Shown one piece after another: positions 7,301-13,963 of a DNA stretch of 35,011 nt. Under the pieces are notes generated by a model that made no database searches, was not told where the DNA came from, and saw only the letters and a list, made by a program, of their open reading frames with translations. Made by a program: the position numbers and the translations under genes. The DNA comes from Spirochaetaceae bacterium (lineage in GTDB: Bacteria; Spirochaetota; Spirochaetia; DSM-27196; SKKC01): contig SKXQ01000090.1 of the NCBI GenBank assembly GCA_007128315.1, forward strand, positions 1 through 35,011, in the 5' to 3' direction. Within the stretch, counting starts at the first letter, position 1. Each line of letters starts with the position of its first letter.

Positions 7301-8314
7301 TCAGTTTGACGGCGCAAATACATCATCAAGGATGCTGTCCACCGACGGGTCGGCGCTGTTCTCTGCAAACTTCACCGCTTCTTCAATATCCTGTTTGCAC
7401 TGCTCTTCGATCGCATCGAGCTCGGAATCCGTAAACTGCCCTGTTTCCACGAGGATCGCACGCATGCGTGGAATCGGATCGCGATCCTTCCACTCGGCAA
7501 TTTCTTCCTTGCTCCGGTACTTGTTCGCGTCGCTCTTGGAGTGCCCCATGAACCGGTATGTTTCCGATACAATGAAGTAAGGACCTGTTTTCAGGGCGTG
7601 TTTCTTTGCCTTCTTTACCGCTTCGTAGACGGCAAAGATGTCATTTCCGTCAACGGTCACTCCCGGTATTCCGTAGGCTTTTGCACGCACGGAGAGATCG
7701 TCCACGTTCATGCTCTTTTTTGCGCTGAAGGACATGCCGTACTGATTGTTCTCGCAGATGTAGATTACCGGCAGATCCCATATCGAGGCCAGGTTCACGG
7801 ATTCATGGAAAGTTCCTTCGTTCAAGGCTCCATCACCGAAGAAACAGACGACCACGCGCCCCTCGTTACGAAGTTTAAGGGTGATACCGGCTCCGGTTGC
7901 GATGGGAATACCCCCGCCGACTATACCATTCGCACCCAGATTACCGCGCGTAAGGTCAGCGATGTGCATGCTGCCACCCTTGCCGCGACAATACCCACTT
8001 TCCTTTCCAAGAAGCTCGGCCATCATTTTCTTCAGATCGATTCCCTTCCCTATCGTATGCCCGTGCCCTCGATGCGTGCTTGTCATGAGGTCCTCATCGT
8101 CGAGATTGGCAAGGGCACCGATCGCGGTGGCTTCTTCACCGCTGTACAAATGAGTCGTGCCGTGGACCATGCCCCGTGAAAAAAAGTACGCGACCTTGTC
8201 TTCGAAGGCGCGCACGTGGTTCATTTTGGTATACATGTCTCGCAGTTTGTCGTTCGAAAGCGACTTCGCCGTTTTCAGGGCCTGCGCCTTCTGCTTCTCT
8301 GTCAACTCTCCCAT
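7301..8314 (-). CDS. pdhA: Pyruvate/acetoin dehydrogenase E1 component, alpha subunit
   Basis: A 337-residue protein from ATG 8314, chosen because AAGGAG lies seven bases upstream and MGELTEKQKAQALKTAK is a sensible N-terminus; the open frame reaches further (8491) only through non-coding leader. It carries HLYSGEEATAIGAL, STHRGHGHTIGKG, GKGGSMHIAD, and the thiamine-diphosphate motif GDGALNEG followed by CENNQYGMS. The regulatory loop YRFMGHSKSDANKYRSKEE is present. It decarboxylates the 2-oxo acid and passes the acyl group to the lipoyl arm of E2. It is first in the operon and diverges from a SorC-type regulator. The E3 (dihydrolipoamide dehydrogenase) must be encoded elsewhere. Confidence 0.93.
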   Translation of the reverse strand: MGELTEKQKAQALKTAKSLSNDKLRDMYTKMNHVRAFEDKVAYFFSRGMVHGTTHLYSGEEATAIGALANLDDEDLMTSTHRGHGHTIGKGIDLKKMMAELLGKESGYCRGKGGSMHIADLTRGNLGANGIVGGGIPIATGAGITLKLRNEGRVVVCFFGDGALNEGTFHESVNLASIWDLPVIYICENNQYGMSFSAKKSMNVDDLSVRAKAYGIPGVTVDGNDIFAVYEAVKKAKKHALKTGPYFIVSETYRFMGHSKSDANKYRSKEEIAEWKDRDPIPRMRAILVETGQFTDSELDAIEEQCKQDIEEAVKFAENSADPSVDSILDDVFAPSN

Positions 8315-8360
8315 TGGATACTCCTTGCGATCGTTTGTGCATATAGTAAACGTTACAAAC

Positions 8361-8377
8361 GTTCTTCTAATAAGAAC
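8361..8377. promoter_or_regulatory. Inverted repeat downstream of the dehydrogenase promoter
   Basis: GTTCTT-N5-AAGAAC is a perfect 6-base inverted repeat located between the -10 box at 8405-8400 and the E1 alpha start. Next to it (8348-8361) the heptamer AAACGTT occurs twice nine bases apart. Either could be the operator that controls the dehydrogenase operon. The protein that binds is unknown. Confidence 0.4.
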
Positions 8378-8399
8378 ATTCGCGCACCGCTTGTAACAA

Positions 8400-8428
8400 A
8401 GAATATGGCCTATTACGCGTTGCGTCAA
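8400..8428 (-). promoter_or_regulatory. Sigma-70-type promoter of the dehydrogenase operon
   Basis: On the minus strand TTGACG (8428-8423) and TATTCT (8405-8400) are separated by 17 bases. Transcription would begin near 8393, about 79 bases before the E1 alpha ATG, leaving room for the inverted repeat at 8361-8377 in the leader. Confidence 0.6.
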
Positions 8429-8459
8429 CGATATCAAACTCAAGCACAGAAGATTTTTC

Positions 8460-8488
8460 TTGACAGATCGTAAAAACTGCCACAATAT
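8460..8488 (+). promoter_or_regulatory. Sigma-70-type promoter of the SorC/PTS operon
   Basis: A perfect TTGACA (8460-8465) is followed after exactly 17 bases by CAATAT (8483-8488), which keeps the important A at position 2 and T at position 6. Transcription would begin near 8495. The palindromic operator at 8510-8536 lies just downstream, a position suited to repression. Confidence 0.6.
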
Positions 8489-8509
8489 CATTTCAGCTTG
8501 ACGAACGAA

Positions 8510-8536
8510 TGTGAATTAATAGTTCACATATGTGAA
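8510..8536. promoter_or_regulatory. Palindromic operator, probably for the SorC-type regulator
   Basis: The 14-base perfect palindrome TTCACATATGTGAA (8523-8536) ends six bases before the ATG at 8543. A third half-site TGTGAA (8510-8515) makes a second inverted repeat TGTGAA-N7-TTCACA with its left arm. Three regularly spaced half-sites between promoter and start codon suggest cooperative binding and autoregulation. Confidence 0.55.
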
Positions 8537-8542
8537 TTTGTT

Positions 8543-9535
8543 ATGGATGAAACACGACTTGAACTTCTTGGACAGGTAGCAGTCTGGTATTATGAGGACA
8601 AACTCGATCAGGCGGAAATCGCGTCCCGGGTCGGCAAGTCGCGTTCCATGATTTCGAAGATGCTGAACGAAGTGCGAGAACTGGGATTCGTGGAAACGAG
8701 AGTAAACTATCCGCTGCGCCGCGATGCCGGCCTCGAGGAAGGCCTTTGCGCTACCTTCGGTCTCGAGCAGGCCTGGGTGCTGGCGCGACAGCGTTTTGAC
8801 AATACCGATGATTCCACCCTCCGTCTTGTCGGCAAACTGGCGGCAAAGTGTCTGCAGTCACGGCTGTTTGACGGCATTCGCATAGGCGTGAGCTGGGGTA
8901 TGGCAGTCGAGGAGCTCGTACGGGCGATGCCTCGTATCGAGCTGCGCGAAGCTGAAGTCGTGCAGATCATAGGGTCGATCAGCTACGGGGGCAGTCCCTC
9001 AGACGGTTCCGAACTCGTGCGCTCCCTCTCCGGCAAACTGAATGCCAACTTTCGGTTTCTGCCCGCTCCGCTTATCGTTAACTCCAATACAGTCGCGAAA
9101 AGCCTCTTCGACCAGCAGACGATTCGGGACACCCTGAACGTGGCTCGGCAGGTTGACGTCGCGGTCGTTGGAATCGGTACGACGCATCCGAGTCTTTCAA
9201 CGCTTTTTACCTCAGGATACATAACCGAAGGAGACCTGGAACATTTATCCGCCCGGGGAGCGGTCGGCGATGTTCTTTCGCGAAGCATTGATCGTTGGGG
9301 CAGGGAGATCGAAGGCGGGTTTAACGAGCGGACGATAGGTCTCGAGCTCGCTGCCCTGCATTCGATTCCTTCGGTGATAGGATTAGCCGGGCATGTGCTC
9401 AAAGCCGACGCGGTACTCGCAGCACTCAGAGGTGGTTACATTGACACTCTCGTTACCGACTACCGCACGGCACACGAAGTCCTTGAGCTTCATACCTCGG
9501 CGGGTACGTTGCACGAGCAGGAGCGCGGCGCATGA
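8543..9535 (+). CDS. SorC/DeoR-family sugar-responsive transcriptional regulator
   Basis: A 330-residue protein from ATG 8543. Residues about 20-50 form the helix-turn-helix (LDQAEIASRVGKSRSMISKM), as in SorC/CggR-type regulators, and the rest is the sugar-phosphate-binding domain (IGVSWGMAVEELVRAMPR, VVGIGTTHPSLSTLF, LAGHVLKADAVLAAL). An in-frame TTG at 8498 would extend it, but it coincides with the likely transcription start and the shorter form matches the family. No clear Shine-Dalgarno is present. The stop overlaps the gutM-like ATG (ATGA), so the regulator is the first gene of the PTS operon. It is expected to sense the phosphorylated sugar alcohol and to bind the palindrome at its own start. 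It may also act on the divergent dehydrogenase operon. Confidence 0.88.
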   Translation: MDETRLELLGQVAVWYYEDKLDQAEIASRVGKSRSMISKMLNEVRELGFVETRVNYPLRRDAGLEEGLCATFGLEQAWVLARQRFDNTDDSTLRLVGKLAAKCLQSRLFDGIRIGVSWGMAVEELVRAMPRIELREAEVVQIIGSISYGGSPSDGSELVRSLSGKLNANFRFLPAPLIVNSNTVAKSLFDQQTIRDTLNVARQVDVAVVGIGTTHPSLSTLFTSGYITEGDLEHLSARGAVGDVLSRSIDRWGREIEGGFNERTIGLELAALHSIPSVIGLAGHVLKADAVLAALRGGYIDTLVTDYRTAHEVLELHTSAGTLHEQERGA

Positions 9536-10050
9536 ATGACATTACCTCCATCCTTCTGGCTCTCGGGCTGGTGTGGATCATTAACCTGACGCTTTCCGGA
9601 TATCAGACCAAGCGCTTTCACCAGCGGGTGATCGCGCTGAGAAAGCACGGAAGCTACACGGCTGTCGGGCAGTCGGGAACCAACATAAAACTTAAGCAGT
9701 ATGTGGTCCTCGTCGTCGACACCGACGAGGACGAAGGCGTGGAAAAAGTCGTCGTGGCTGAACGTCTGTCGGGTGTGACGGTTTTTGCGAACCTGAAACC
9801 GGTGCCGGAGCTGGTCGGACTGTCGCTTGACGACATCGAGACCGGAGAACGACCGGAGTCGGTCTCGGAGAAGACCTGGTCCGCGGCGCAGAGCTCCGTC
9901 GGGTTCATCCGTAACGCGCAGAAACACGAACACGAAGCAGACGACGGGACCGAGTTTGCAGATGCAGAGGACACGGACCCGGAGGAAGCAGAACTTGACC
10001 TGAAACCGCTTCGCCTTCGCGAAGCGGATCAGAGCATAGAGGGTAGATAG
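9532..10050 (+). CDS. GutM/SrlM-type glucitol operon regulator, long form
   Basis: A 172-residue protein with an N-terminal membrane segment (ITSILLALGLVWIINLTL, residues 4-21), then SGYQTKRFHQRVIALRKHGSYTAVGQSG, the signature of the GutM (SrlM) family first known as an activator of the Escherichia coli glucitol operon. From memory that protein is about 119 residues; here the conserved part is followed by a roughly 50-residue acidic tail (HEHEADDGTEFADAEDTDPE). The membrane anchor suggests a link to the transporter rather than simple DNA binding; no helix-turn-helix is visible. It overlaps the SorC gene by four bases and precedes the permease genes. Confidence 0.8.
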   Translation: MNDITSILLALGLVWIINLTLSGYQTKRFHQRVIALRKHGSYTAVGQSGTNIKLKQYVVLVVDTDEDEGVEKVVVAERLSGVTVFANLKPVPELVGLSLDDIETGERPESVSEKTWSAAQSSVGFIRNAQKHEHEADDGTEFADAEDTDPEEAELDLKPLRLREADQSIEGR

Positions 10051-10065
10051 CCCCGGTGCCCGGGG
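10051..10065 (+). other. Small GC-rich hairpin directly after gutM
   Basis: CCCCGG-TGC-CCGGGG begins at the first base after the gutM stop. No run of T follows, so it is more likely an mRNA-stabilising or processing hairpin than a terminator. The remaining about 100 bases before the IIC gene hold only a 32-codon frame (10081-10179) without a ribosome-binding site. Confidence 0.4.
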
Positions 10066-10166
10066 GATTCGCGCGGGTACATGCACGATTTCGGAGCACT
10101 GGTTCCGGACGAGGCAAGGATCGTTCGTGATCAGTGTGCCGAACATACCGAAGACAGGAGGTATGC

Positions 10167-10715
10167 ATGGAAACTTTAGCAAATCTTGCTGAAGGTTTTA
10201 TCGGCCTGTTCCAGGAAGGCGGCGGCGTCTTCATGAGTCTGGTCACAGGCATCGTTCCGCTTCTGGTTGTTCTGATGACGGCGGTCAACGCCCTCATCGC
10301 AATGATCGGATCGGATCGAATCGACAAGGTCGGCGAATGGGCGGGGCGCAGCGGGTTGCTGTTCTACCCGATCCGCTACGTGGTTCTTCCATTCCTGGCG
10401 GTGTTCTTTCTGACCAACCCGATGGCGTATACCATGGGCAGGTTCCTTCCGGAACGTCTGAAACCCGCGTTCTACGATGCGGCGGTCAGTTTTGTTCATC
10501 CGCCTCTGGGACTGTTTCCGCACATTAACCCCGGCGAAATCTTCGTCTGGGCGGGGATCGCGGCCGGAATTACCGAACTCGGTCTGGGTCTGGGAGCACT
10601 TGCGATACGGTACTTCGTCGTAGGTCTCATCGTTATCTTTATTCGCGGTATCGTGACTGAATGGATCAGCGGGGTCATGTTCGGTCGCCGCGCGAAAGCT
10701 GCACAGGGGGGGTGA
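10167..10715 (+). CDS. srlA: Glucitol/sorbitol-type PTS permease IIC subunit (SrlA type)
   Basis: A 182-residue membrane protein, close to the usual length of SrlA (IIC2). It begins METLANLAEGFIGLFQEGG after AGGAGG five bases upstream. Family segments are VFMSLVTGIVPLLVVLMTAV, DKVGEWAGRSGLLFYPIRY, FLTNPMAYTMGRFLPE, and HINPGEIFVWAGIAAGITELG. Four to five hydrophobic stretches are evident. Together with the membrane half of SrlE encoded three bases downstream it forms the translocation channel for the sugar alcohol. The exact substrate (glucitol, or another polyol) cannot be read from the sequence. Confidence 0.9.
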   Translation: METLANLAEGFIGLFQEGGGVFMSLVTGIVPLLVVLMTAVNALIAMIGSDRIDKVGEWAGRSGLLFYPIRYVVLPFLAVFFLTNPMAYTMGRFLPERLKPAFYDAAVSFVHPPLGLFPHINPGEIFVWAGIAAGITELGLGLGALAIRYFVVGLIVIFIRGIVTEWISGVMFGRRAKAAQGG

Positions 10716-10718
10716 CAT

Positions 10719-11261
10719 ATGGCTGGAGGAATTACTGGCTTCCTTGAGGTTATTGGACGAAAAGTCGGTGTCGTCGTAAGCGCTCTGTATCAGGCAGGCC
10801 GGGACAGCATCGACCAGATCATCAAGAATATACTTCCGTTTATGGCCTTTATAAGTCTCATAATCGGTATCATTCTTGCCACAAACGTTGGCGACTGGAT
10901 CGCCGGAGGATTGACCGGGCTCGCCGACAATATCGTCGGACTCCTGGTGCTGTCACTTATAGTCGGTTTCCCTGTTCTGTCGCCGCTCCTCGGTCCCGGT
11001 GCTGTCATCGCACAGATCATCGGTACCCTGATCGGTGTCGAGATCGGTCGTGGCAACATCCCGCCGCAGTGGGCGCTTCCGGCTCTGTTTGCAATCAACC
11101 CCCAGGTCGGTTGTGACTTCATCCCGGTCGGCCTGAGCCTTGGCGAAGCAGAACCTGCGACAGTAGAGGTGGGCGTGCCCGCTATACTGTTCTCACGTTT
11201 TGTTACCGGACCCCTTGCTGTCGTTATTGCGTGGCTTTTCAGCGCAGGACTGTACAGCTAG
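10719..11261 (+). CDS. Detached C-terminal (membrane) half of the glucitol PTS IIBC subunit SrlE
   Basis: A 180-residue membrane protein that matches the C-terminal membrane part of Srl[25 protein letters not shown]-like [12 protein letters not shown], and the long conserved stretch [56 protein letters not shown]. In Escherichia coli this part is fused behind the IIB domain in one protein of about 320 residues; here IIB is a separate gene placed downstream (11356-11898). The start follows the IIC stop by three bases, with a G-rich ribosome site. It acts with SrlA as the membrane channel. Confidence 0.88.
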   Translation: MAGGITGFLEVIGRKVGVVVSALYQAGRDSIDQIIKNILPFMAFISLIIGIILATNVGDWIAGGLTGLADNIVGLLVLSLIVGFPVLSPLLGPGAVIAQIIGTLIGVEIGRGNIPPQWALPALFAINPQVGCDFIPVGLSLGEAEPATVEVGVPAILFSRFVTGPLAVVIAWLFSAGLYS

Positions 11262-11277
11262 GACAGGATACCTGCAG

Positions 11278-11310
11278 TTCCCGCCGGCGTAAAAAGACGA
11301 CCGGCGGGAA
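11278..11310 (+). other. Intercistronic hairpin between the membrane and IIB genes
   Basis: A perfect 10-base inverted repeat, TTCCCGCCGG (11278-11287) and CCGGCGGGAA (11301-11310), encloses a 13-base loop. No T-run follows. It could stabilise the upstream message, act as a partial terminator, or set different expression of membrane and soluble parts. Confidence 0.6.
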
Positions 11311-11355
11311 TGTGCATATTCTATCGTAACGCGACGGAAGAAAAGGAATTACGCA

Positions 11356-11898
11356 ATGGCAATGTGGGACAAAGTAAAGAAAGCTCTCGTCGGTGATGCA
11401 CCGAAGGAAGAACCGAAGAAGAAAGAGTCAACGGCCCAACCCGCGGCCGCCGAGTCCGCATGGGGTGGTGGTTCAGCTACTGCGGATACCCCGACGACCC
11501 CGCAGGATGCGAGCGCTGCTCCGTCAGGGAACTACAAACGGGTCAAGGTCTCGGCGAGCGGAAAGGGCTGGGGTGGCCCTCTGATTATCGAACCGAAGCC
11601 CGGCAAGGATCTGATCTATTCGGTCACCGGTGGCGGCATACATCCGATAGCACAGAAAATCGCTGAGTTGTCGGGCGGGCGGCCGTTTGACGGATTCAAC
11701 TCGAGTGCAGGGTTTGACGAAATCGCCTGTGCGGTGATCGATTGCGGCGGAACGGCCCGGGTCGGCGTCTATCCCATGAAGAAGGTTCCGACCATAGACA
11801 TCTATCCGACAAGCCCATCGGGACCGCTCTCACGGTTCATAACCGAAGATATTTTCGTTTCAGGTGTAAAGATCGAAACCATCGAACTCGCAGACTGA
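11356..11898 (+). CDS. Detached PTS IIB protein, glucitol/sorbitol type, with N-terminal extension
   Basis: A 180-residue protein. Residues about 60-180 are the IIB domain of SrlE: KGWGGPLIIEPKPGK, then AVIDCGGTARVGVYPMKKVP and GPLSRFITEDIFVSGVKIE. Cys130 in VIDCGGT is the probable phosphorylated residue. Residues 1-20 could form a short amphipathic, basic helix (MWDKVKKALVGD) and 20-58 are a low-complexity linker rich in Ala, Ser, Thr, Pro and Lys. In the known fused protein the IIB domain starts the chain, so this extension is new relative to that layout and may tether the free IIB to the membrane or to a partner. AAGGAA stands about seven bases before the ATG. Confidence 0.9.
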   Translation: MAMWDKVKKALVGDAPKEEPKKKESTAQPAAAESAWGGGSATADTPTTPQDASAAPSGNYKRVKVSASGKGWGGPLIIEPKPGKDLIYSVTGGGIHPIAQKIAELSGGRPFDGFNSSAGFDEIACAVIDCGGTARVGVYPMKKVPTIDIYPTSPSGPLSRFITEDIFVSGVKIETIELAD

Positions 11899-11911
11899 AG
11901 AGTAAAACACT

Positions 11912-11961
11912 ACGACTCGTTTTCAGGCGTCGGTGCCCGGCGTGTCGCGGCACCGAGTCGT
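11912..11961 (+). other. Intercistronic hairpin between the IIB and IIA genes
   Basis: CGGTGCC (11931-11937) pairs with GGCACCG (11949-11955) around an 11-base loop, and ACGACT (11912-11917) can pair with AGTCGT (11956-11961) across a large one-sided bulge. No T-run follows. It resembles the other stem-loops of this operon and may tune the relative amounts of the PTS parts. Confidence 0.45.
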
Positions 11962-12025
11962 GTAACGTAACAGCACTCGCTCCAGCGTTCGCGCGCTGCG
12001 TAGCGACGGATTTCAGGGAAATACT

Positions 12026-12385
12026 ATGGAAAAATACAGAGCAGAGGTCGTCTCCCTCGGCGAGTTCGCCGGGGAGTTCATTGCCGAACAGATCATGGTC
12101 TTTTTTGGCACCAACGCACCGGATGAGCTGAAGGAGCACTCGATCGTTCATAAGCACGGGGACCTCGCTGCTCCGGTGGTTACCGGTGACACGATATGCA
12201 TCGGTACCGACAGTTTTACCGTGCACGCCATCGGAAAGGTGGCTAACGAAAATCTGAAGAATCTGGGACACTTCGTCCTCAAATTCAACGGTCTTACCGA
12301 GCCGGAAATGGACGGAGATATTTGCGTCGACAAGACGACCCTCCCTCCGATTGGCCCGGGAACCGTTGTTGTCATAGAAGGATAA
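12026..12385 (+). CDS. srlB: PTS IIA protein, glucitol/sorbitol type
   Basis: A 119-residue cytoplasmic protein matching SrlB in length and pattern: FFGTNAPDELKEHSIVHKHG, GTDSFTVHAIGKVANENLKN, LGHFVLKFNGL and a C-terminal PPIGPGTVVVIEG. His42 and His44 in SIVHKHGDL correspond to the conserved histidine segment; one of them takes the phosphoryl group from HPr and passes it to the IIB cysteine. AGGG lies seven bases before the ATG. The stop is four bases before the next start, so the downstream oxidoreductase is in the same transcript. Confidence 0.92.
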   Translation: MEKYRAEVVSLGEFAGEFIAEQIMVFFGTNAPDELKEHSIVHKHGDLAAPVVTGDTICIGTDSFTVHAIGKVANENLKNLGHFVLKFNGLTEPEMDGDICVDKTTLPPIGPGTVVVIEG

Positions 12386-12389
12386 GACA

Positions 12390-13688
12390 ATGTTTATAAC
12401 AGAAGCACTGAACACACGTGAACGTTCTCCCCTGGGTCCGGTCAAGGTCGCCATTATAGGCGCCGGTCAAATGGGCGAAGGACTTATCGCACAGATGGAA
12501 ATCATGAAGGGCTTGAGCCCTGCAGCGGTCTGCGACGTCCGACCGGGACGAGCCCGGGAAGTCCTTGAAAGCGCCCGCGTGTCCGTCCCCATCGTCGAAA
12601 CAGATGATCCGGCGGTCGCGTCACAGGCGATAGTCGACGGCAAGCGGGTTGCAACGACACGTCCCGAGGCAGTTTTTGCAGCTGAACCGGTGGAAATCGT
12701 CGTAGAAGCGACGGGTGTTCCAGAGGTCGGCGCCTACGTCGCCTATCATGCCATCCTGGCACGCAAGCACGTCCTGCAGATGAACGTGGAGACCGACGCA
12801 ACGGTCGGTTACATTCTCCGAAAGACTGCTCGTGCAGCCGGCGTGGTGTACACGCTGACCGCCGGGGATGAACCCGGCACCACCATGGAGCTGTATGATT
12901 TTGCCGTAGGACTCGGCTTTCAGGTAGTCAGCGCCGGAAAAGGCAAGAACAATCCGCTTAACCGTCACGGAAACCCGGAAACGGAAGCCGCACGCGCGCA
13001 GAAGCAGATGATGAATCCAAAAATGCTCGCAAGCTTTGTCGACGGTACCAAGACCATGGTCGAGATGACCTCGCTCGGAAACGCAATCGGGTTTCCCCCG
13101 GACGTACGGGGTATGCATGGTCCCGAAGCGACGCCGAAAACCATACAGAACATTTTTGTCCCGAAAGAGGCAGGGGGCGTTCTCTCACGACCCGGAGTCG
13201 TCGATTACGGTCTCGGTATTGCGCCGGGCGTGTTCGTCGTCATTACCGCAGAGCACCCGAAACTCCTTCGTGACCTTACCTATCTTGGTCTCGGTGACGG
13301 ACCCTACTACGCCTTGTACCGGCCCTACCATCTGACGAGTCTCGAAACACCGATCTCTATCGCACGCGCGGTACTGCACGGGCAGACGACCATTGCGACC
13401 GACCTGATTCCGGTCTGCGAGACGGCCACCTACGCCAAGAAAGATCTGAAAGCGGGAGATACCATCGACTCACTCGGCGGGTTCACCGTATACGGTATGA
13501 TCGAGCACGCCGACACGGCACGGGCCGAGTCTCTGCTCCCTCTCGGTCTCGCTCCGGGTGCGGTACTCAAACGCGACGTCTCAATCGATACGCCGGTCAC
13601 ATACGATGACGTGGAGCTTGATCCTGACAGCTACATAGTCCAGCTTCGCAGAATGCAGGACACGCTCATCAAGGAGCAGATCAAATGA
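12390..13688 (+). CDS. NAD(P)-dependent oxidoreductase with C-terminal SAF domain (homoserine-dehydrogenase-like)
   Basis: A 432-residue protein. A Rossmann motif VKVAIIGAGQMGEG lies at residues 18-31, followed by VEIVVEATGVPEVGAYVAYH and HVLQMNVETDATVGY. The middle contains TAGDEPGTTMELYDFA, AGKGKNNPLN and LGNAIGFPPDVRGMHGP, as in the group annotated as predicted homoserine dehydrogenases with a SAF domain (COG4091 type). The C-terminal third (about 340-425) is the SAF-like part: ATYAKKDLKAGDTIDSLGGF. It lies between the PTS IIA and HPr genes, overlapping HPr by four bases. No SrlD-type dehydrogenase is present, so this enzyme is the best candidate for oxidising the imported polyol phosphate, although its own family function is not established. 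Homoserine dehydrogenase activity is unlikely in this setting. Confidence 0.8.
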   Translation: MFITEALNTRERSPLGPVKVAIIGAGQMGEGLIAQMEIMKGLSPAAVCDVRPGRAREVLESARVSVPIVETDDPAVASQAIVDGKRVATTRPEAVFAAEPVEIVVEATGVPEVGAYVAYHAILARKHVLQMNVETDATVGYILRKTARAAGVVYTLTAGDEPGTTMELYDFAVGLGFQVVSAGKGKNNPLNRHGNPETEAARAQKQMMNPKMLASFVDGTKTMVEMTSLGNAIGFPPDVRGMHGPEATPKTIQNIFVPKEAGGVLSRPGVVDYGLGIAPGVFVVITAEHPKLLRDLTYLGLGDGPYYALYRPYHLTSLETPISIARAVLHGQTTIATDLIPVCETATYAKKDLKAGDTIDSLGGFTVYGMIEHADTARAESLLPLGLAPGAVLKRDVSIDTPVTYDDVELDPDSYIVQLRRMQDTLIKEQIK

Positions 13689-13963
13689 AAGAAACGACTC
13701 TCACCGTCAAGCACAAAGTCGGGCTGCACGCCCGACCCGCAGCAAAGTTCGTCAAGGCAGCCAAGCAGTTTGACAGCGATATACAGATCAGCAATATCAC
13801 GCGTGGAGGCGACAGGGTCAGCGCGAAAAGTCTCGTGAGTCTCGTCAAGATCGCCGTCGCCTGTGGACATCAGGTGCACATAACGGCCGACGGCTCAGAC
13901 GAGGATCAGGCCATAGACGCTCTCACAGAGTTCATCGTGAACACCATGGAGGAACAGCCGTGA
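13685..13963 (+). CDS. ptsH: HPr phosphocarrier protein
   Basis: A 92-residue protein with the phosphorylation motif GLHARPAA (His15) and the helix KSLVSLVKIAVACG, where Ser49 aligns with the regulatory serine of Gram-positive HPr. It receives phosphate from Enzyme I and passes it to IIA. AAGGAG precedes the ATG by eight bases. Start and stop overlap both neighbours by four bases (ATGA, GTGA), so it is firmly inside the polyol PTS operon. No HPr kinase is seen in the window. Confidence 0.95.
   Translation: MKETTLTVKHKVGLHARPAAKFVKAAKQFDSDIQISNITRGGDRVSAKSLVSLVKIAVACGHQVHITADGSDEDQAIDALTEFIVNTMEEQP

Noticed and set aside
8315-8491. Upstream extension of the E1 alpha frame
   Set aside because: It crosses the promoter and operator region and lacks family sequence; the ATG at 8314 has a good ribosome-binding site.
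8510-8528. CRP-like site TGTGA...TCACA before the SorC-type gene
   Set aside because: The half-sites are nine bases apart, not six, and the better symmetry is the 14-base palindrome at 8523-8536. A local repressor operator is the simpler reading.
10081-10179. A 32-codon frame between gutM and the IIC gene
   Set aside because: It has no ribosome-binding site, no recognisable composition, and ends inside the IIC coding sequence. Treated as chance.
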